Below, piece after piece: positions 15,974 through 24,885 of a stretch of DNA of 64,000 bases. Both the position numbers and the translations under genes were made by a program. This DNA is from Pseudomonas sp. Q11 (GTDB taxonomy: Bacteria; Pseudomonadota; Gammaproteobacteria; Pseudomonadales; Pseudomonadaceae): assembly GCF_024494355.1 (NCBI RefSeq), contig NZ_JAKNQY010000002.1, positions 248,001 through 312,000 on the forward strand, written 5' to 3'. The notes beneath the pieces are model-generated. The model did no database searches. It was given only the letters and a program-made list of their open reading frames with translations, and was not told the origin of the DNA. How positions within the stretch are numbered: position 1 is the first letter of the stretch; every line of letters begins with the position of its first letter.

Positions 15974-17278
15974 ATGGGAAATGCCATGAACAGTAAAGTC
16001 GAAGAAACCCCAAGTCTGCTCCGTCAACGTGATCAATTTGTGCCGCGTGGCCTGGTCACCGCCCACCCGCTGGTGATCGACCGGGCCCAGGGCTCGGAGT
16101 TGTGGGACGTGGACGGCAAGCGCTACCTGGACTTCGTCGGCGGCATCGGTGTACTGAACATCGGCCACAATCACCCCAAGGTGGTCGCGGCGGTGCAAGC
16201 CCAACTGCAAAAAGTCACCCATGCCTGTTTCCAGGTCGTGGCCTATCAACCTTATCTGGACTTGGCCAAGCGCCTGTGCGAAATGATCGGGGGTGAGCAA
16301 GCCTATAAAGCGGCGTTCTTCACCTCCGGCGCCGAGGCCGTAGAAAACGCGGTGAAGATCGCCCGAGCCTACACCCAGCGCTCGGCGGTGATCGCCTTTC
16401 GCGGGGGCTTCCATGGCCGGACGTTGCTGGGCACCACGCTCACCGGTATGAGTCAGCCTTATAAACAGAATTTCGGGCCATTCGCACCAGAGGTCTTTCA
16501 CACGCCCTATCCGAATGCCTACCGGGGTGTCACCAGCGAAATGGCGCTTCAGGCGCTGGACGAATTGTTGGCCACTCAAGTGGCACCTGAGCGGGTCGCA
16601 GCGATCATCATCGAGCCGGTGCAAGGCGACGGAGGGTTCCTCTCGGCGCCCGTTGAGTTCCTCCAGGGTCTGCGCGCGCTGACGGAAAAGCACGGCATTG
16701 TGCTGATTCTCGATGAAATCCAGACCGGGTTTGGTCGCACCGGTAAATGGTTTGGCTTCCAGCATGCAGGCATCCAGCCAGACCTGGTCACCGTTGCCAA
16801 AAGCCTTGCTGGTGGCTTGCCGCTGTCGGGTGTGGTCGGCAAGGCCGAGATCATGGACGCGCCACTGCCTGGCGGACTGGGCGGTACCTATGGCGGTAAC
16901 GCGCTGTCGTGCGCGGCGGCGCTGGCGGTGATCGAGGCTTACGAGCAGGAACAGCTGTTAGCCCGTGGCGAGGCCTTGGGCGAGCGGTTGCGTCAGGGCC
17001 TGTTGCGCCTGCAAACCCGTTACCCGCGTATTGGCGACGTGCGCGGCAGCGGCTTCATGCTGGCAATCGAGCTGATCAAGGATGACGATGCGCGTACCCC
17101 GGATGCCGACCTCAACCAGCGCTTGATCGACGAAGCGCGGGCCGGTGGATTGCTGGTCATCAAGTGCGGGGTGTACCGCAACGTATTGCGCTTCCTTGCC
17201 CCTCTGGTGACCAGCGAGGTGCAGGTCGATGAAGCCTTGCAGATCCTCGACGGTGCGCTGGCACGGGTCATGGGCTGA
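15974..17278 (+). CDS. gabT: 4-Aminobutyrate--2-oxoglutarate-type aminotransferase
   Basis: The 434-residue protein is a class-III PLP aminotransferase. It shows the cofactor-phosphate motif TSGAEAVENAVKIARAYT, the ring-stacking and Asp region VLILDEIQTGFGRTG, and the Schiff-base lysine in TVAKSLAGGLPLSG. Overall it reads closest to GabT/acetylornithine-type enzymes. It should move the amino group of 4-aminobutyrate or a related omega-amino acid to 2-oxoglutarate, giving a semialdehyde for the dehydrogenase at 9,977. Two starts are possible: ATG 15974 with GAGG six bases upstream, or ATG 15986. It is divergent from the ghrA-like gene and followed by a HAD gene. Confidence 0.87.
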   Translation: MGNAMNSKVEETPSLLRQRDQFVPRGLVTAHPLVIDRAQGSELWDVDGKRYLDFVGGIGVLNIGHNHPKVVAAVQAQLQKVTHACFQVVAYQPYLDLAKRLCEMIGGEQAYKAAFFTSGAEAVENAVKIARAYTQRSAVIAFRGGFHGRTLLGTTLTGMSQPYKQNFGPFAPEVFHTPYPNAYRGVTSEMALQALDELLATQVAPERVAAIIIEPVQGDGGFLSAPVEFLQGLRALTEKHGIVLILDEIQTGFGRTGKWFGFQHAGIQPDLVTVAKSLAGGLPLSGVVGKAEIMDAPLPGGLGGTYGGNALSCAAALAVIEAYEQEQLLARGEALGERLRQGLLRLQTRYPRIGDVRGSGFMLAIELIKDDDARTPDADLNQRLIDEARAGGLLVIKCGVYRNVLRFLAPLVTSEVQVDEALQILDGALARVMG

Positions 17279-17367
17279 AGGCCTGGTGTTCATGGCGTTT
17301 GCCAGGGCAAGCGCCAATGCAAATCAAAGGAGCGTGGATCGATGGGACATCAGCGGAGGCTTTACCC

Positions 17368-18024
17368 ATGAGGTTGACTGAATATCGGGCATTGTTGATC
17401 GACTGCGATGAGGTCCTGGTGGATCGGGACTCCGCCATCTGGACGGCGCTGCAGCCGCTGCTGGAAAACCACGGCGAATCGCCGGAAAAAACCCAGGTGC
17501 TGGCCGAGTTCGACGAGGTGCTGCAAGCGCTGTATCCACGTTTCGGCGAATTGGGCTTCAGCGGTTTGCTGTGTTTCGCCCACCGTCAGTTGGCCGAACG
17601 CTGGAAACTCAAGGTCAGTTGGGAGGAGGGCATGAGTTTCGCCCGCTCGGCCGCCGCCTGGACGTTGTTCGAGGATGCGCCGGGGGCGATGCTCTATCTG
17701 CGCAAGTTCTATCGCCTGCTGGTGCTGGGCGACCGCGATGCAGAAGACCGGGGTGCGTTGTGCGAGCGCCTGGGCATCGAGCCGGAAGATTTTATTTCAC
17801 TGGCCAGTGACCCCTTGCACGATCCCGATTGGCTCAAGACCAACGACCTCGATGCGCAAGCTATTCTTCAAGTGACCCGCCCTGGCGCCCGCCCGGCCAA
17901 GGTTGGGGCGGTTTGCCTGATCTGTCGCAGCCCCGACAACCCGCCCAAGCCGTGCGCGGGCCAGTATTGCATCAACAGCATGGCCGACCTGGTGGCTCAG
18001 CATCAGCTGTCTTTACGGTGCTGA
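17368..18024 (+). CDS. HAD superfamily hydrolase
   Basis: The 218-residue protein starts with the HAD motif I, LLIDCDEVLVDRD (nucleophile Asp12, acid Asp14), followed by a helical cap and a late acidic motif (ISLASDPLHDPDW). This fits haloacid-dehalogenase-like phosphatases or dehalogenases. Motif II is not clear (LLVLGDRDAED). A cysteine-rich tail (GAVCLICRSPDNPPKPC) is unusual for the family. ATG 17368 has GGAGG nine bases upstream; a longer frame from 17299 has no ribosome site. It lies 89 bases after the aminotransferase gene and may share its transcript. The substrate is unknown. Confidence 0.75.
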   Translation: MRLTEYRALLIDCDEVLVDRDSAIWTALQPLLENHGESPEKTQVLAEFDEVLQALYPRFGELGFSGLLCFAHRQLAERWKLKVSWEEGMSFARSAAAWTLFEDAPGAMLYLRKFYRLLVLGDRDAEDRGALCERLGIEPEDFISLASDPLHDPDWLKTNDLDAQAILQVTRPGARPAKVGAVCLICRSPDNPPKPCAGQYCINSMADLVAQHQLSLRC

Positions 18025-18068
18025 TTTTGTTAGAAGATTGTCTTACAAATGGCAGGCAGAGGTAGGCG

Positions 18069-18557
18069 ATGGAAGGTGTAGCGAAACTGGACCGGATCGA
18101 TATCAGCATTCTGGTAGAGCTTCAGAAAGACGGCCGCATGACCAACGTCAGCCTGGCCGATGCCGTTGGCCTGTCCGCCAGCCCATGCCTGCAACGGGTC
18201 AAACGGCTGGAGTCGTTGGGGTACATCTCCAGCTACAAGGCCCACTTGAACCTGGCCAAGATTACCGACTCGGTGACGGTCTTCACCGAAATTACCTTGA
18301 GCGACCATAAGCGCGAGGACTTCGCCAAATTCGAATCCAACATCCGCCTGGTGGATGAAGTGCTCGAATGTCACCTGATCAGCGGCGGCTACGATTACCT
18401 GGTGCGCTTCATGACCCGCAGCATCCAGGATTACCAGGACGTGATGGAAAGCCTGCTGGACAGGAACATCGGCATCTCCAAGTACTTCAGCTACATCGTC
18501 ATCAAGTCGCCTGTGCGCAAGGACGAGATTCCGTTGCGCAAACTGTTGCGGCATTGA
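18069..18557 (+). CDS. Lrp/AsnC family transcriptional regulator
   Basis: The 162-residue protein has the Lrp layout: an N-terminal helix-turn-helix starting LDRIDISILVELQKDGRMT and ending at SPCLQRVKRLESLGYI, then the RAM effector domain (LECHLISGGYDYLVRFMTRS, with the glycine-rich GGYDYL turn that binds amino acids). It closes the + strand gene run that includes the aminotransferase, so it is the best local candidate for controlling the catabolic locus in response to an amino acid. It converges on the hybrid kinase, with 15 bases between stops. Confidence 0.9.
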   Translation: MEGVAKLDRIDISILVELQKDGRMTNVSLADAVGLSASPCLQRVKRLESLGYISSYKAHLNLAKITDSVTVFTEITLSDHKREDFAKFESNIRLVDEVLECHLISGGYDYLVRFMTRSIQDYQDVMESLLDRNIGISKYFSYIVIKSPVRKDEIPLRKLLRH

Positions 18558-18572
18558 TTCAAGGAGAAGGGG

Positions 18573-20753
18573 TCACGGTGATCCAGCGCCATCCTCACTG
18601 GAGTGAATCAACGCACCCACCCGCTGGCCCAGGTCAGTCAAGCTGAAAGGTTTGGCCAATACTTGGGTCGTGGCGTCGACTGAAACCAGATTTTTACCCT
18701 CGGCGAAGCCGGTGATGAACAACACTTTCAGCAAGGGGTATCTGGCCTTCATTTCATTCGCCAGGCTGACGCCATTCATGGTTCCGGGCAGGCCGATGTC
18801 TGTCAGCAATAAATCGATGTGCTCGGTGTTATCGGCTTGCTTCAGGGCAGAGACGCTGTCCAGGGCATCGATCACGTGATAGCCGGTTTCAGTCAGAAAT
18901 TCCGAGACCAACTGGCGAATTGCCGCTTCGTCGTCCACCACCAGGATGGTTTCGTTGGCGCCGGGCTGCAAGGGTGCGATTTCATCCAGATGAGCACTTT
19001 TGGCCCTGATGCGGGACTGGCTGACAACCGGAAAATACATTGTCACGGTCGTGCCCACGCCGACGCTGCTCTGAATCTTCACCTGCCCTCCGGATTGCTG
19101 GGCAAACCCGTAGATCATCGACAGACCCAGGCCGGATCCTTCGCCAATGCGCTTGGTGGTGAAGAACGGATCGAACACCCGAGACAGGATGTCGGCGCTG
19201 ATCCCCGTCCCTGAGTCGGTAACCGAGATCGCCACATACGGACCCGGTGGCATCATTTTTTCGCTGGAAGATATCGCATCGATAACGCAGCGCTGCACGT
19301 CAAGTTTCAGGGTTCCGCCGCCGGGCATCGCGTCCCGGGCGTTGATCGCCAGATTGAGCAGTGCGTTCTCCAGTTCATTCGGGTCGCATTTGATCGGATC
19401 GTGGCCCTTGAAAGAGCATTCGACATGAATACTCGGTCCCACGGAGCGCCGGATCATTTCCTCCAGGCCAGCCACCACCTTGCGTGGTTCGAGAACTTCC
19501 GGTTGTAGCGATTGCTGCCTGGAAAATGCCAGCAGGCGCTGGGTCAGGGCGGCTGCACGTGTGGCTGAAGTGAGGGCGACCGAGTTGTAGCGAGACAATT
19601 CGTCATACCGTTGGCGGTCGATGCGCCGTTGCATCAGCTCCAGGCTACCGGTGATGCCGGCCAGAAGGTTGTTGAAGTCGTGGGCGATACCTCCCGTCAG
19701 TTGGCCTACCGCTTCCATCTTCTGACTTTGCCGCAGTTTCGACTCGGCCAGCGCACGCTCCTGTTGTTCGGCTTCAAGCTGCTCGGTACGGGTTGCGATG
19801 CGCTCTTCAAGCAGGTCGTTCCAGTCCCTCAGTGCCGCCTCCAGTTGCACCCGCTCGTCGATGTCTTCGACGGTGCCGTACCACTGCTCGCATCGTCCTT
19901 CAGGATCCAGGCTACAAAACGCGCGGATTCTGAACCATCGATATTCCCCTGTGGATTTTCGCAACTGGATCTGCGCGTCGAAGGGTTGCAAACTTGCCAA
20001 AGACTGGTTCCATAACCTGGCAAATGATATTCGGCCATCGGGGTGCGTTGCGTTTAACCACTGGCGCCCCAGTGTCTGCGCCGGCGACCTTGCGGTGTAT
20101 TCATACCAGCGTTGATCCAGCGATGTCACCGCGCCATGGCTGTCGGCCGTCCAGGGCCAGAGTGGATTGAGCTGCGCGGCGATTCGATAGTGTCTTTCGC
20201 TTTCACGCAATTTTTCTTCAGTCAGGCGCATGGCCTGCATGGTTTTACCGCGTTTCAATGCCGCACCCAGCAGGTTGCTGTAGCCGCGCAGAAAGTCGAT
20301 GTCGCTCTGGCTAAACTGCCGTGGGCTGCGGCTGTCGACTTCGAAGATGCCGAAGGGGCGCGTCTCGGTGGCGCCGTATACCAGCACATTGACGAACGCC
20401 TGGACGCCGTTGCGCCTTTGGAAGTCGTGATAGTGAAAGCGTGTTTCTGTTGCAATATTCGTGGAAATGACAGCGCCGCCGGTGTCCAGGGAATGCCGTT
20501 CCGGGGTGCCTTCCAGTGCCTGAACCCGGACTTCGCCGACGACGCCCGGCGCCCAGCCGACACCGTTGCGCACGAGGAAAGTGACCCCGTCGTCTTCCAG
20601 CGACATGAACTTCGCCAGATGGGTTTCCAGTGCCTCACCGACGAGACGACACGCCTCGTCGAGGATGTGCTCCAGGTCGTCTGAAACCAGGGCCAGCTCG
20701 CCGAACTCGGCAAGTACCTTGCGTTGACGTAATAAAGTGTCTTCGATTGTCAT
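18573..20753 (-). CDS. Hybrid histidine kinase (GAF-PAS-HisKA-HATPase-REC)
   Basis: The 726-residue protein begins with a GAF-like sensor domain (about 10-160), a PAS/PAC domain (about 180-310), a coiled linker, then HisKA with GGIAHDFNNLLAG (His358), an ATPase domain with NLAINARDAMPGGG and GEGSGLGLSMIYGFAQQSGG, and a C-terminal receiver with LLLTDIGLPG (Asp652). This is the layout of soluble hybrid kinases: no membrane helix is seen, so it probably senses a cytoplasmic or diffusible signal. I prefer ATG 20753, preceded by AAGGG; a GTG at 20810 would add 19 residues without a ribosome site. No response regulator lies next to it. Confidence 0.88.
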   Translation of the reverse strand: MTIEDTLLRQRKVLAEFGELALVSDDLEHILDEACRLVGEALETHLAKFMSLEDDGVTFLVRNGVGWAPGVVGEVRVQALEGTPERHSLDTGGAVISTNIATETRFHYHDFQRRNGVQAFVNVLVYGATETRPFGIFEVDSRSPRQFSQSDIDFLRGYSNLLGAALKRGKTMQAMRLTEEKLRESERHYRIAAQLNPLWPWTADSHGAVTSLDQRWYEYTARSPAQTLGRQWLNATHPDGRISFARLWNQSLASLQPFDAQIQLRKSTGEYRWFRIRAFCSLDPEGRCEQWYGTVEDIDERVQLEAALRDWNDLLEERIATRTEQLEAEQQERALAESKLRQSQKMEAVGQLTGGIAHDFNNLLAGITGSLELMQRRIDRQRYDELSRYNSVALTSATRAAALTQRLLAFSRQQSLQPEVLEPRKVVAGLEEMIRRSVGPSIHVECSFKGHDPIKCDPNELENALLNLAINARDAMPGGGTLKLDVQRCVIDAISSSEKMMPPGPYVAISVTDSGTGISADILSRVFDPFFTTKRIGEGSGLGLSMIYGFAQQSGGQVKIQSSVGVGTTVTMYFPVVSQSRIRAKSAHLDEIAPLQPGANETILVVDDEAAIRQLVSEFLTETGYHVIDALDSVSALKQADNTEHIDLLLTDIGLPGTMNGVSLANEMKARYPLLKVLFITGFAEGKNLVSVDATTQVLAKPFSLTDLGQRVGALIHSSEDGAGSP

Positions 20754-20850
20754 GGGGGTCACCCTTGGTACGTCTTGAATATCCGAGGGTTGGAGGACGG
20801 CTAGGTTCACCTGAATTGATGAGCGTGCCAGTCAGGGCCATATGCTGGAT

Positions 20851-21009
20851 TTATGTCCCATCCCGAGGGCTCCAGTCCTGGTAGTACAGATGCACGCCCT
20901 TCCGGGTGGTGAGGTAGCTGGCGGACTGAATAACGCTCTCGACGGCGGACGTGCTCGCAGCGGTCTGGGCAGGGGAGGCAGCCAAGGGCAGGAAGGTGGA
21001 CCGCACCAT
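20851..21009 (-). pseudogene. N-terminal remnant of a secreted alpha/beta hydrolase
   Basis: A 52-residue frame reads as a hydrophobic/Ala-rich leader followed by SYLTTRKGVHLYYQDWSP, the typical opening strands of chloroperoxidase/haloalkane-type alpha/beta hydrolases just before the HGWP oxyanion motif. It stops at TAA 20851-20853, and no continuation of the fold (no G-x-S-x-G) is found between there and the kinase gene. It therefore looks like a 5' stub left by a deletion. No clear ribosome site precedes ATG 21009. Nothing else is seen in the gap between the kinase and the next gene. Confidence 0.5.
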
Positions 21010-21096
21010 CGGTTTGGGACGGGTTTGCGTCTATGCTTATTCAGTGAGTTCCATCAGGCCCGTGCGTGAACACCGATCGGCCTATCAGGAGAATAT

Positions 21097-21843
21097 GTGA
21101 GACTTTCGACATCGGCTGCAGCGCTGCTCTGTCTATTGCTTGGCACTGTGGTCAGGGCCGGGGAATATCAGGTGGTTACCGAAGAATGGGCCCCGTACAA
21201 CTACCAGGAGAACAATCAGCTCACCGGCATGACCACGGAGATCGTGCGGGCCATCATGGCCCTGACCGGGGACGACTTCGAGGTGCTGCTGCAACCCAGT
21301 ATGCGCGCCACCCAGGTACTGAGGACCCGAAGCAAGACCATCATGTTTTCCCTGTTCCGCACGGCGGAGCGCGAGCCGTTGTACAAGTGGGTCGGGCCGA
21401 TCGTGGAAGAGTCCATTCATGCTTATCAGTTGGCCAATGTGCCGCCGCTGACCTCCCTCGAGCAACTGCTGCACGCCCCGCGGATCACCACGCGACATGC
21501 CGGCTTGGTGCCCAATATGTTGCAGTCACTGGGCTTCGACAACCTGGACAGAAGTGCAACCGAGAGTAAGCAGCTCTACCGCATGCTGCTCGCCGGGCGC
21601 ACCGGCATCATCGTAGGCGACACCGATGCCGGGGTGGCTTACTACAGCCGCCAGTTGAATATCGCGCCTGGCACACTGCGCAAAATTCCCATCGAGCTCT
21701 ATCGGTCCTCGCTTTACATCGCCTTCAGCCCTGACTCTGAAGACGAAGTGGTGGCTGCGTGGGCCAAGGCTTTGGAGCAGTTGCGCCGCTCTGGCGAAGT
21801 GGGGCGGATTCAGCGGCGGTATGAGCGGCCCGTTGGGCAATAA
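21097..21843 (+). CDS. Periplasmic solute-binding protein, SBP_bac_3 type
   Basis: The 248-residue protein has a signal peptide (hydrophobic core LSTSAAALLCLLLGTVVRA) and the domain opening YQVVTEEWAPYNYQ with MTTEIVRAIM, as in amino-acid-type binding proteins found alone in Pseudomonas. Later motifs include AERE and a binding-domain crossover. The start is GTG 21097 with AGGAG five bases upstream. No permease or ATPase of this importer class is adjacent, so it may work with a remote transporter or act as a sensor input. The ligand is unknown. Confidence 0.85.
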   Translation: MRLSTSAAALLCLLLGTVVRAGEYQVVTEEWAPYNYQENNQLTGMTTEIVRAIMALTGDDFEVLLQPSMRATQVLRTRSKTIMFSLFRTAEREPLYKWVGPIVEESIHAYQLANVPPLTSLEQLLHAPRITTRHAGLVPNMLQSLGFDNLDRSATESKQLYRMLLAGRTGIIVGDTDAGVAYYSRQLNIAPGTLRKIPIELYRSSLYIAFSPDSEDEVVAAWAKALEQLRRSGEVGRIQRRYERPVGQ

Positions 21844-21853
21844 ATGAAAGCTC

Positions 21854-21975
21854 GCGCCGCCTGAAAGCTGTACGGAGCGTGATTTTGCAGTGGTCATCCG
21901 GCCACCCTCGGAAAAGGACTTCATTGATGAAACGGCTACTCGCCTGCGCCCTCGTTGTTCCGGGCGAAAACCCTT
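21854..21975. repeat. Deleted partial copy of phytanoyl-dioxygenase locus DNA
   Basis: Bases 21854-21882 are identical over 29 bases to 25079-25107, which lies inside the dioxygenase gene and encodes SRSVQLSGGA. Directly after, 21884-21965 resembles 25666-25755 (shared TTTGCAG, GGCCACC, GGAAAAGGAC, CCTCGTTG and AAAACCC blocks), which is upstream of that gene. The 560 bases between these two parts are missing here. This reads as an old duplicate of the locus with an internal deletion. It makes up most of the gap before the ABC exporter. Confidence 0.6.
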
Positions 21976-22047
21976 TCCTCCATCCAACCCCCTCAAAGCA
22001 ACCTTTAAATGCCAGAATCTCTTTACTAGATCGTTTTGGAGATCACG

Positions 22048-23901
22048 ATGCTTCACGCATTTGAACAACGGCTCGACCCTTTTCCTCCCGACGAGGCGCC
22101 GCCACCACCTGAAGGTCTGGCCCGGTTCCTGTGGGCCTGCACCCGGGGCGCTCGCGGTTATATTCTCGCGCTTGCGCTGCTCAGTGCCGCTGTGTCGATT
22201 TACGAAGCCTGGCTGTTTTCTTTTCTCGGGCAGGTCGTGGACATGCTCTCGACCTGGCAGGCAGGCGGCGATGCGGCCAGGCAGGAAAGTCGAGTGCTGT
22301 GGGGCATCGGCGTGGTGCTGGTGACCAGCATAGGGCTCGTAGCGTTGCGCACGATGGTGCAGCACCAGATATTGGCGATCAACCTGCCGTTGCGGCTGCG
22401 CTGGGATTTTCATCGGCTGATGCTGCGACAAAGCCTTTCGTTCTTCTCCGATGAATTCTCCGGCCGGGTCACCACCAAGGTGATGCAGACGGCGCTGTCG
22501 GTGCGCGAGGTGCTATTCACCATTATCGAGATCGCTCCGGGGATCGGGGTGTACTTTATCGCGATCATCGCGCTGGCCGGCGGCTTTGACCTGAAGCTGA
22601 TGCTGCCTTTCATTGCCTGGGTGGCGTTGTTCGGTCTTGCCTTGCGCTACTTCGTGCCCCGCCTTGAGAAAGTAGGGCAGGAACAGGCCCACGCGCGGTC
22701 ATCAATGACCGGGCGTATCTCAGACGCCTACACCAACATCACCACGGTAAAGCTGTTCTCCCACTCCAAACGTGAAGCCCACTTCGCGCGCGCGGCCATG
22801 GAGGATTTCAAGCAAACCGGTTTTCGCCAGATGCGCCTGGTCAGCCAGTTCGAGATCGTCAATCAGGTACTGGTGGTCGGGTTGATCATGGGTGCAGGCG
22901 GTTATGCCCTATGGCTATGGCACCAAGGCGAAGTGGGCGCGGGTGCCGTGGCGGCGATTACTGCCATGGCGTTGCGCATCAATGGCATGTCGCACTGGAT
23001 CATGTGGCAAATGACCTCGCTGTTCGAGAGCATCGGCACCGTGCAGGATGGCATGGCGACCCTGGCCCGTGGCCCCAAGGTGCAGGATGCGCCGGACGCC
23101 GACGAGCTGGTCACCACAGGCGGCGCGGTGACCTTCGACAATGTGAGCTTCAATTACAACGGCGAACGCCAGGTGCTCGATGGCCTGAGCCTGAGCATTC
23201 GCCCGGGCGAAAAGATCGGGCTGGTGGGCCGCTCCGGCGCCGGTAAATCCACGCTGATCAACCTGCTGCTGCGCTTTTACGACGTGGACAGCGGTGAGAT
23301 TCGCATCGACGGGCAGAACATCGCGCACGTCACCCAGGACAGTCTGCGCAGCGCCATCGGCATGGTCACTCAGGATACTTCCCTGTTGCATCGCTCCATT
23401 CGCGACAACATCGCCTATGGGCGCCCCGATGCCACCGACGAGCAAATCCGCAGCGCCGCGGCCAGTGCCCAAGCCGATGGGTTCATCAGCCAACTGAGCG
23501 ACAAGCAAGGCCACAGCGGCTACGACACCCTGGTGGGCGAGCGGGGTATCAAGCTCTCGGGCGGCCAGCGTCAACGCGTTGCGATTGCCCGGGTGATGCT
23601 CAAAAATGCCCCGATCCTGCTGCTTGACGAGGCCACCAGCGCCCTGGATTCAGAGGTCGAAGTAGCCATCCAGGAAAGCCTCGATGAAATGATGCAGGGC
23701 AAGACCGTGATCGCCATTGCCCATCGGCTGTCCACGATTGCGGCGATGGACAGGCTCATTGTCATGGATGATGGACGCATCATCGAACAAGGCACCCACG
23801 CCGAATTGCTCGGGAAAAACGGCACCTATGCGCGACTGTGGCATCACCAGAGTGGCGGATTTCTCGGGGAGGATCAGGGCGTGGCTGAGGCGGTGGAGTA
23901 G
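22048..23901 (+). CDS. ABC exporter, fused permease-ATPase (half-transporter)
   Basis: The 617-residue protein has an N-terminal six-helix exporter domain (from YILALALLSAAVSIYEAWLF to about residue 320) and a C-terminal ATPase: Walker A GRSGAGKSTL, Q-loop VTQDTSLLH, signature LSGGQRQRVAIARV, Walker B ILLLDEATSALD and H-loop AIAHRLS. It fits the lipid A/multidrug exporter (MsbA-like) family and should work as a homodimer in the inner membrane. ATG 22048 has GGAG six bases upstream; an in-frame TTG at 22036 is less likely. It stands alone, with the hydrolase gene 87 bases downstream. The substrate is unknown. Confidence 0.9.
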   Translation: MLHAFEQRLDPFPPDEAPPPPEGLARFLWACTRGARGYILALALLSAAVSIYEAWLFSFLGQVVDMLSTWQAGGDAARQESRVLWGIGVVLVTSIGLVALRTMVQHQILAINLPLRLRWDFHRLMLRQSLSFFSDEFSGRVTTKVMQTALSVREVLFTIIEIAPGIGVYFIAIIALAGGFDLKLMLPFIAWVALFGLALRYFVPRLEKVGQEQAHARSSMTGRISDAYTNITTVKLFSHSKREAHFARAAMEDFKQTGFRQMRLVSQFEIVNQVLVVGLIMGAGGYALWLWHQGEVGAGAVAAITAMALRINGMSHWIMWQMTSLFESIGTVQDGMATLARGPKVQDAPDADELVTTGGAVTFDNVSFNYNGERQVLDGLSLSIRPGEKIGLVGRSGAGKSTLINLLLRFYDVDSGEIRIDGQNIAHVTQDSLRSAIGMVTQDTSLLHRSIRDNIAYGRPDATDEQIRSAAASAQADGFISQLSDKQGHSGYDTLVGERGIKLSGGQRQRVAIARVMLKNAPILLLDEATSALDSEVEVAIQESLDEMMQGKTVIAIAHRLSTIAAMDRLIVMDDGRIIEQGTHAELLGKNGTYARLWHHQSGGFLGEDQGVAEAVE

Positions 23902-23988
23902 GCATGAGGAGCAACAGTCTGGAGCGATCACTGTTCGGGCTGGCCATTGAGATATCTTGTCGATCCGCCAAACATTCCAGGGAAGCCC

Positions 23989-24885
23989 ATGCTCAGCTCG
24001 CTCATATCAAATGGTCAACCACGAACGCCTGACCCATCAGAGCTGATGGTCCCCTGGTGGAGTTTTACCAAAACAATCCTGGCCGCGACGGCTCTATCGT
24101 TGGTGCGTGATGGGCTGATTGGATTGGACGACCCCCTTGCTGATCAGCCTTTCACGCTGCGCCAGCTGCTGCGGCATGAGGCAGGACTCGCCGATTATGG
24201 CGAACTTGCGGAGTATCACGCCGCCGTTACGAACAGTGAATCCGCCTGGTCGGCCGATGAAATGATGCAACGCCTTGACGGTGCTCGACTTCGATACACC
24301 CCCGGCACCGCTTGGCGCTACTCGAATGTGGGCTACTTGCTCATCGGCAGGCTTATTGAACGACTAACTGAGCTGACACTCGATGAGGCAGTGAGTCAGC
24401 GCGCACTAACCCCGCTGGGCCTGTCGAATGTTCGCTTCGCTAAAACGCGAGCAGACCTACAAGCGACCCATCTTGGAAGTGCCTCAAATTATGACCCCGC
24501 CTGGGTCTATCATGGCTTGCTGATCGGCCCGGTTTCGCAAGCAGCGCTATTTTTGGATCGACTCCTTTCTGCCGATCTTCTCTCCACGGGCTTGCTCCAG
24601 CAGATGCAGGCAGCCCGAGCATTGGGTGGCCCGATTCCCGGACGCCCATGGATCACGCCGGGGTATGGCCTGGGTGTGATGCAGGGTTCGATTGACGGTG
24701 GATTTTCCCTCTGCGGACACACAGGCGGCGGGCCTGGCAGTGTCATTGCCGTTTACCGTATCTGCGACGGCGGCGCATCGGTTTGTTGCGCCGCTTTTGA
24801 GAGGGGAGTCAGTGAAGGTGCGGTCGAAACCTTTGTTGTTGGACAGATGCTGCAAGTTCTGCGGCCGGGGGTTGAAGGCGGTTAA
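23989..24885 (+). CDS. Serine hydrolase, beta-lactamase/class C fold
   Basis: Taken from ATG 23989 (GGGA six bases upstream), the 298-residue protein has the three marks of the penicillin-binding/class C family: SFTK (Ser25-Lys28), YSN (Tyr111-Asn113) and HTGG (His244). The first motif lies unusually close to the N terminus, and no signal peptide is seen, so it is likely a cytoplasmic esterase or D-aminopeptidase-like enzyme rather than a secreted lactamase. An in-frame TTG at 23947 would add 14 residues. Its last 339 bases are overlapped on the other strand by the dioxygenase frame. Confidence 0.82.
   Translation: MLSSLISNGQPRTPDPSELMVPWWSFTKTILAATALSLVRDGLIGLDDPLADQPFTLRQLLRHEAGLADYGELAEYHAAVTNSESAWSADEMMQRLDGARLRYTPGTAWRYSNVGYLLIGRLIERLTELTLDEAVSQRALTPLGLSNVRFAKTRADLQATHLGSASNYDPAWVYHGLLIGPVSQAALFLDRLLSADLLSTGLLQQMQAARALGGPIPGRPWITPGYGLGVMQGSIDGGFSLCGHTGGGPGSVIAVYRICDGGASVCCAAFERGVSEGAVETFVVGQMLQVLRPGVEGG

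Noticed and set aside
23989..24885. Secreted beta-lactamase resistance enzyme
   Set aside because: The three motifs fit the fold, but there is no signal peptide and the nucleophile lies too close to the N terminus. A general serine hydrolase is the safer call.
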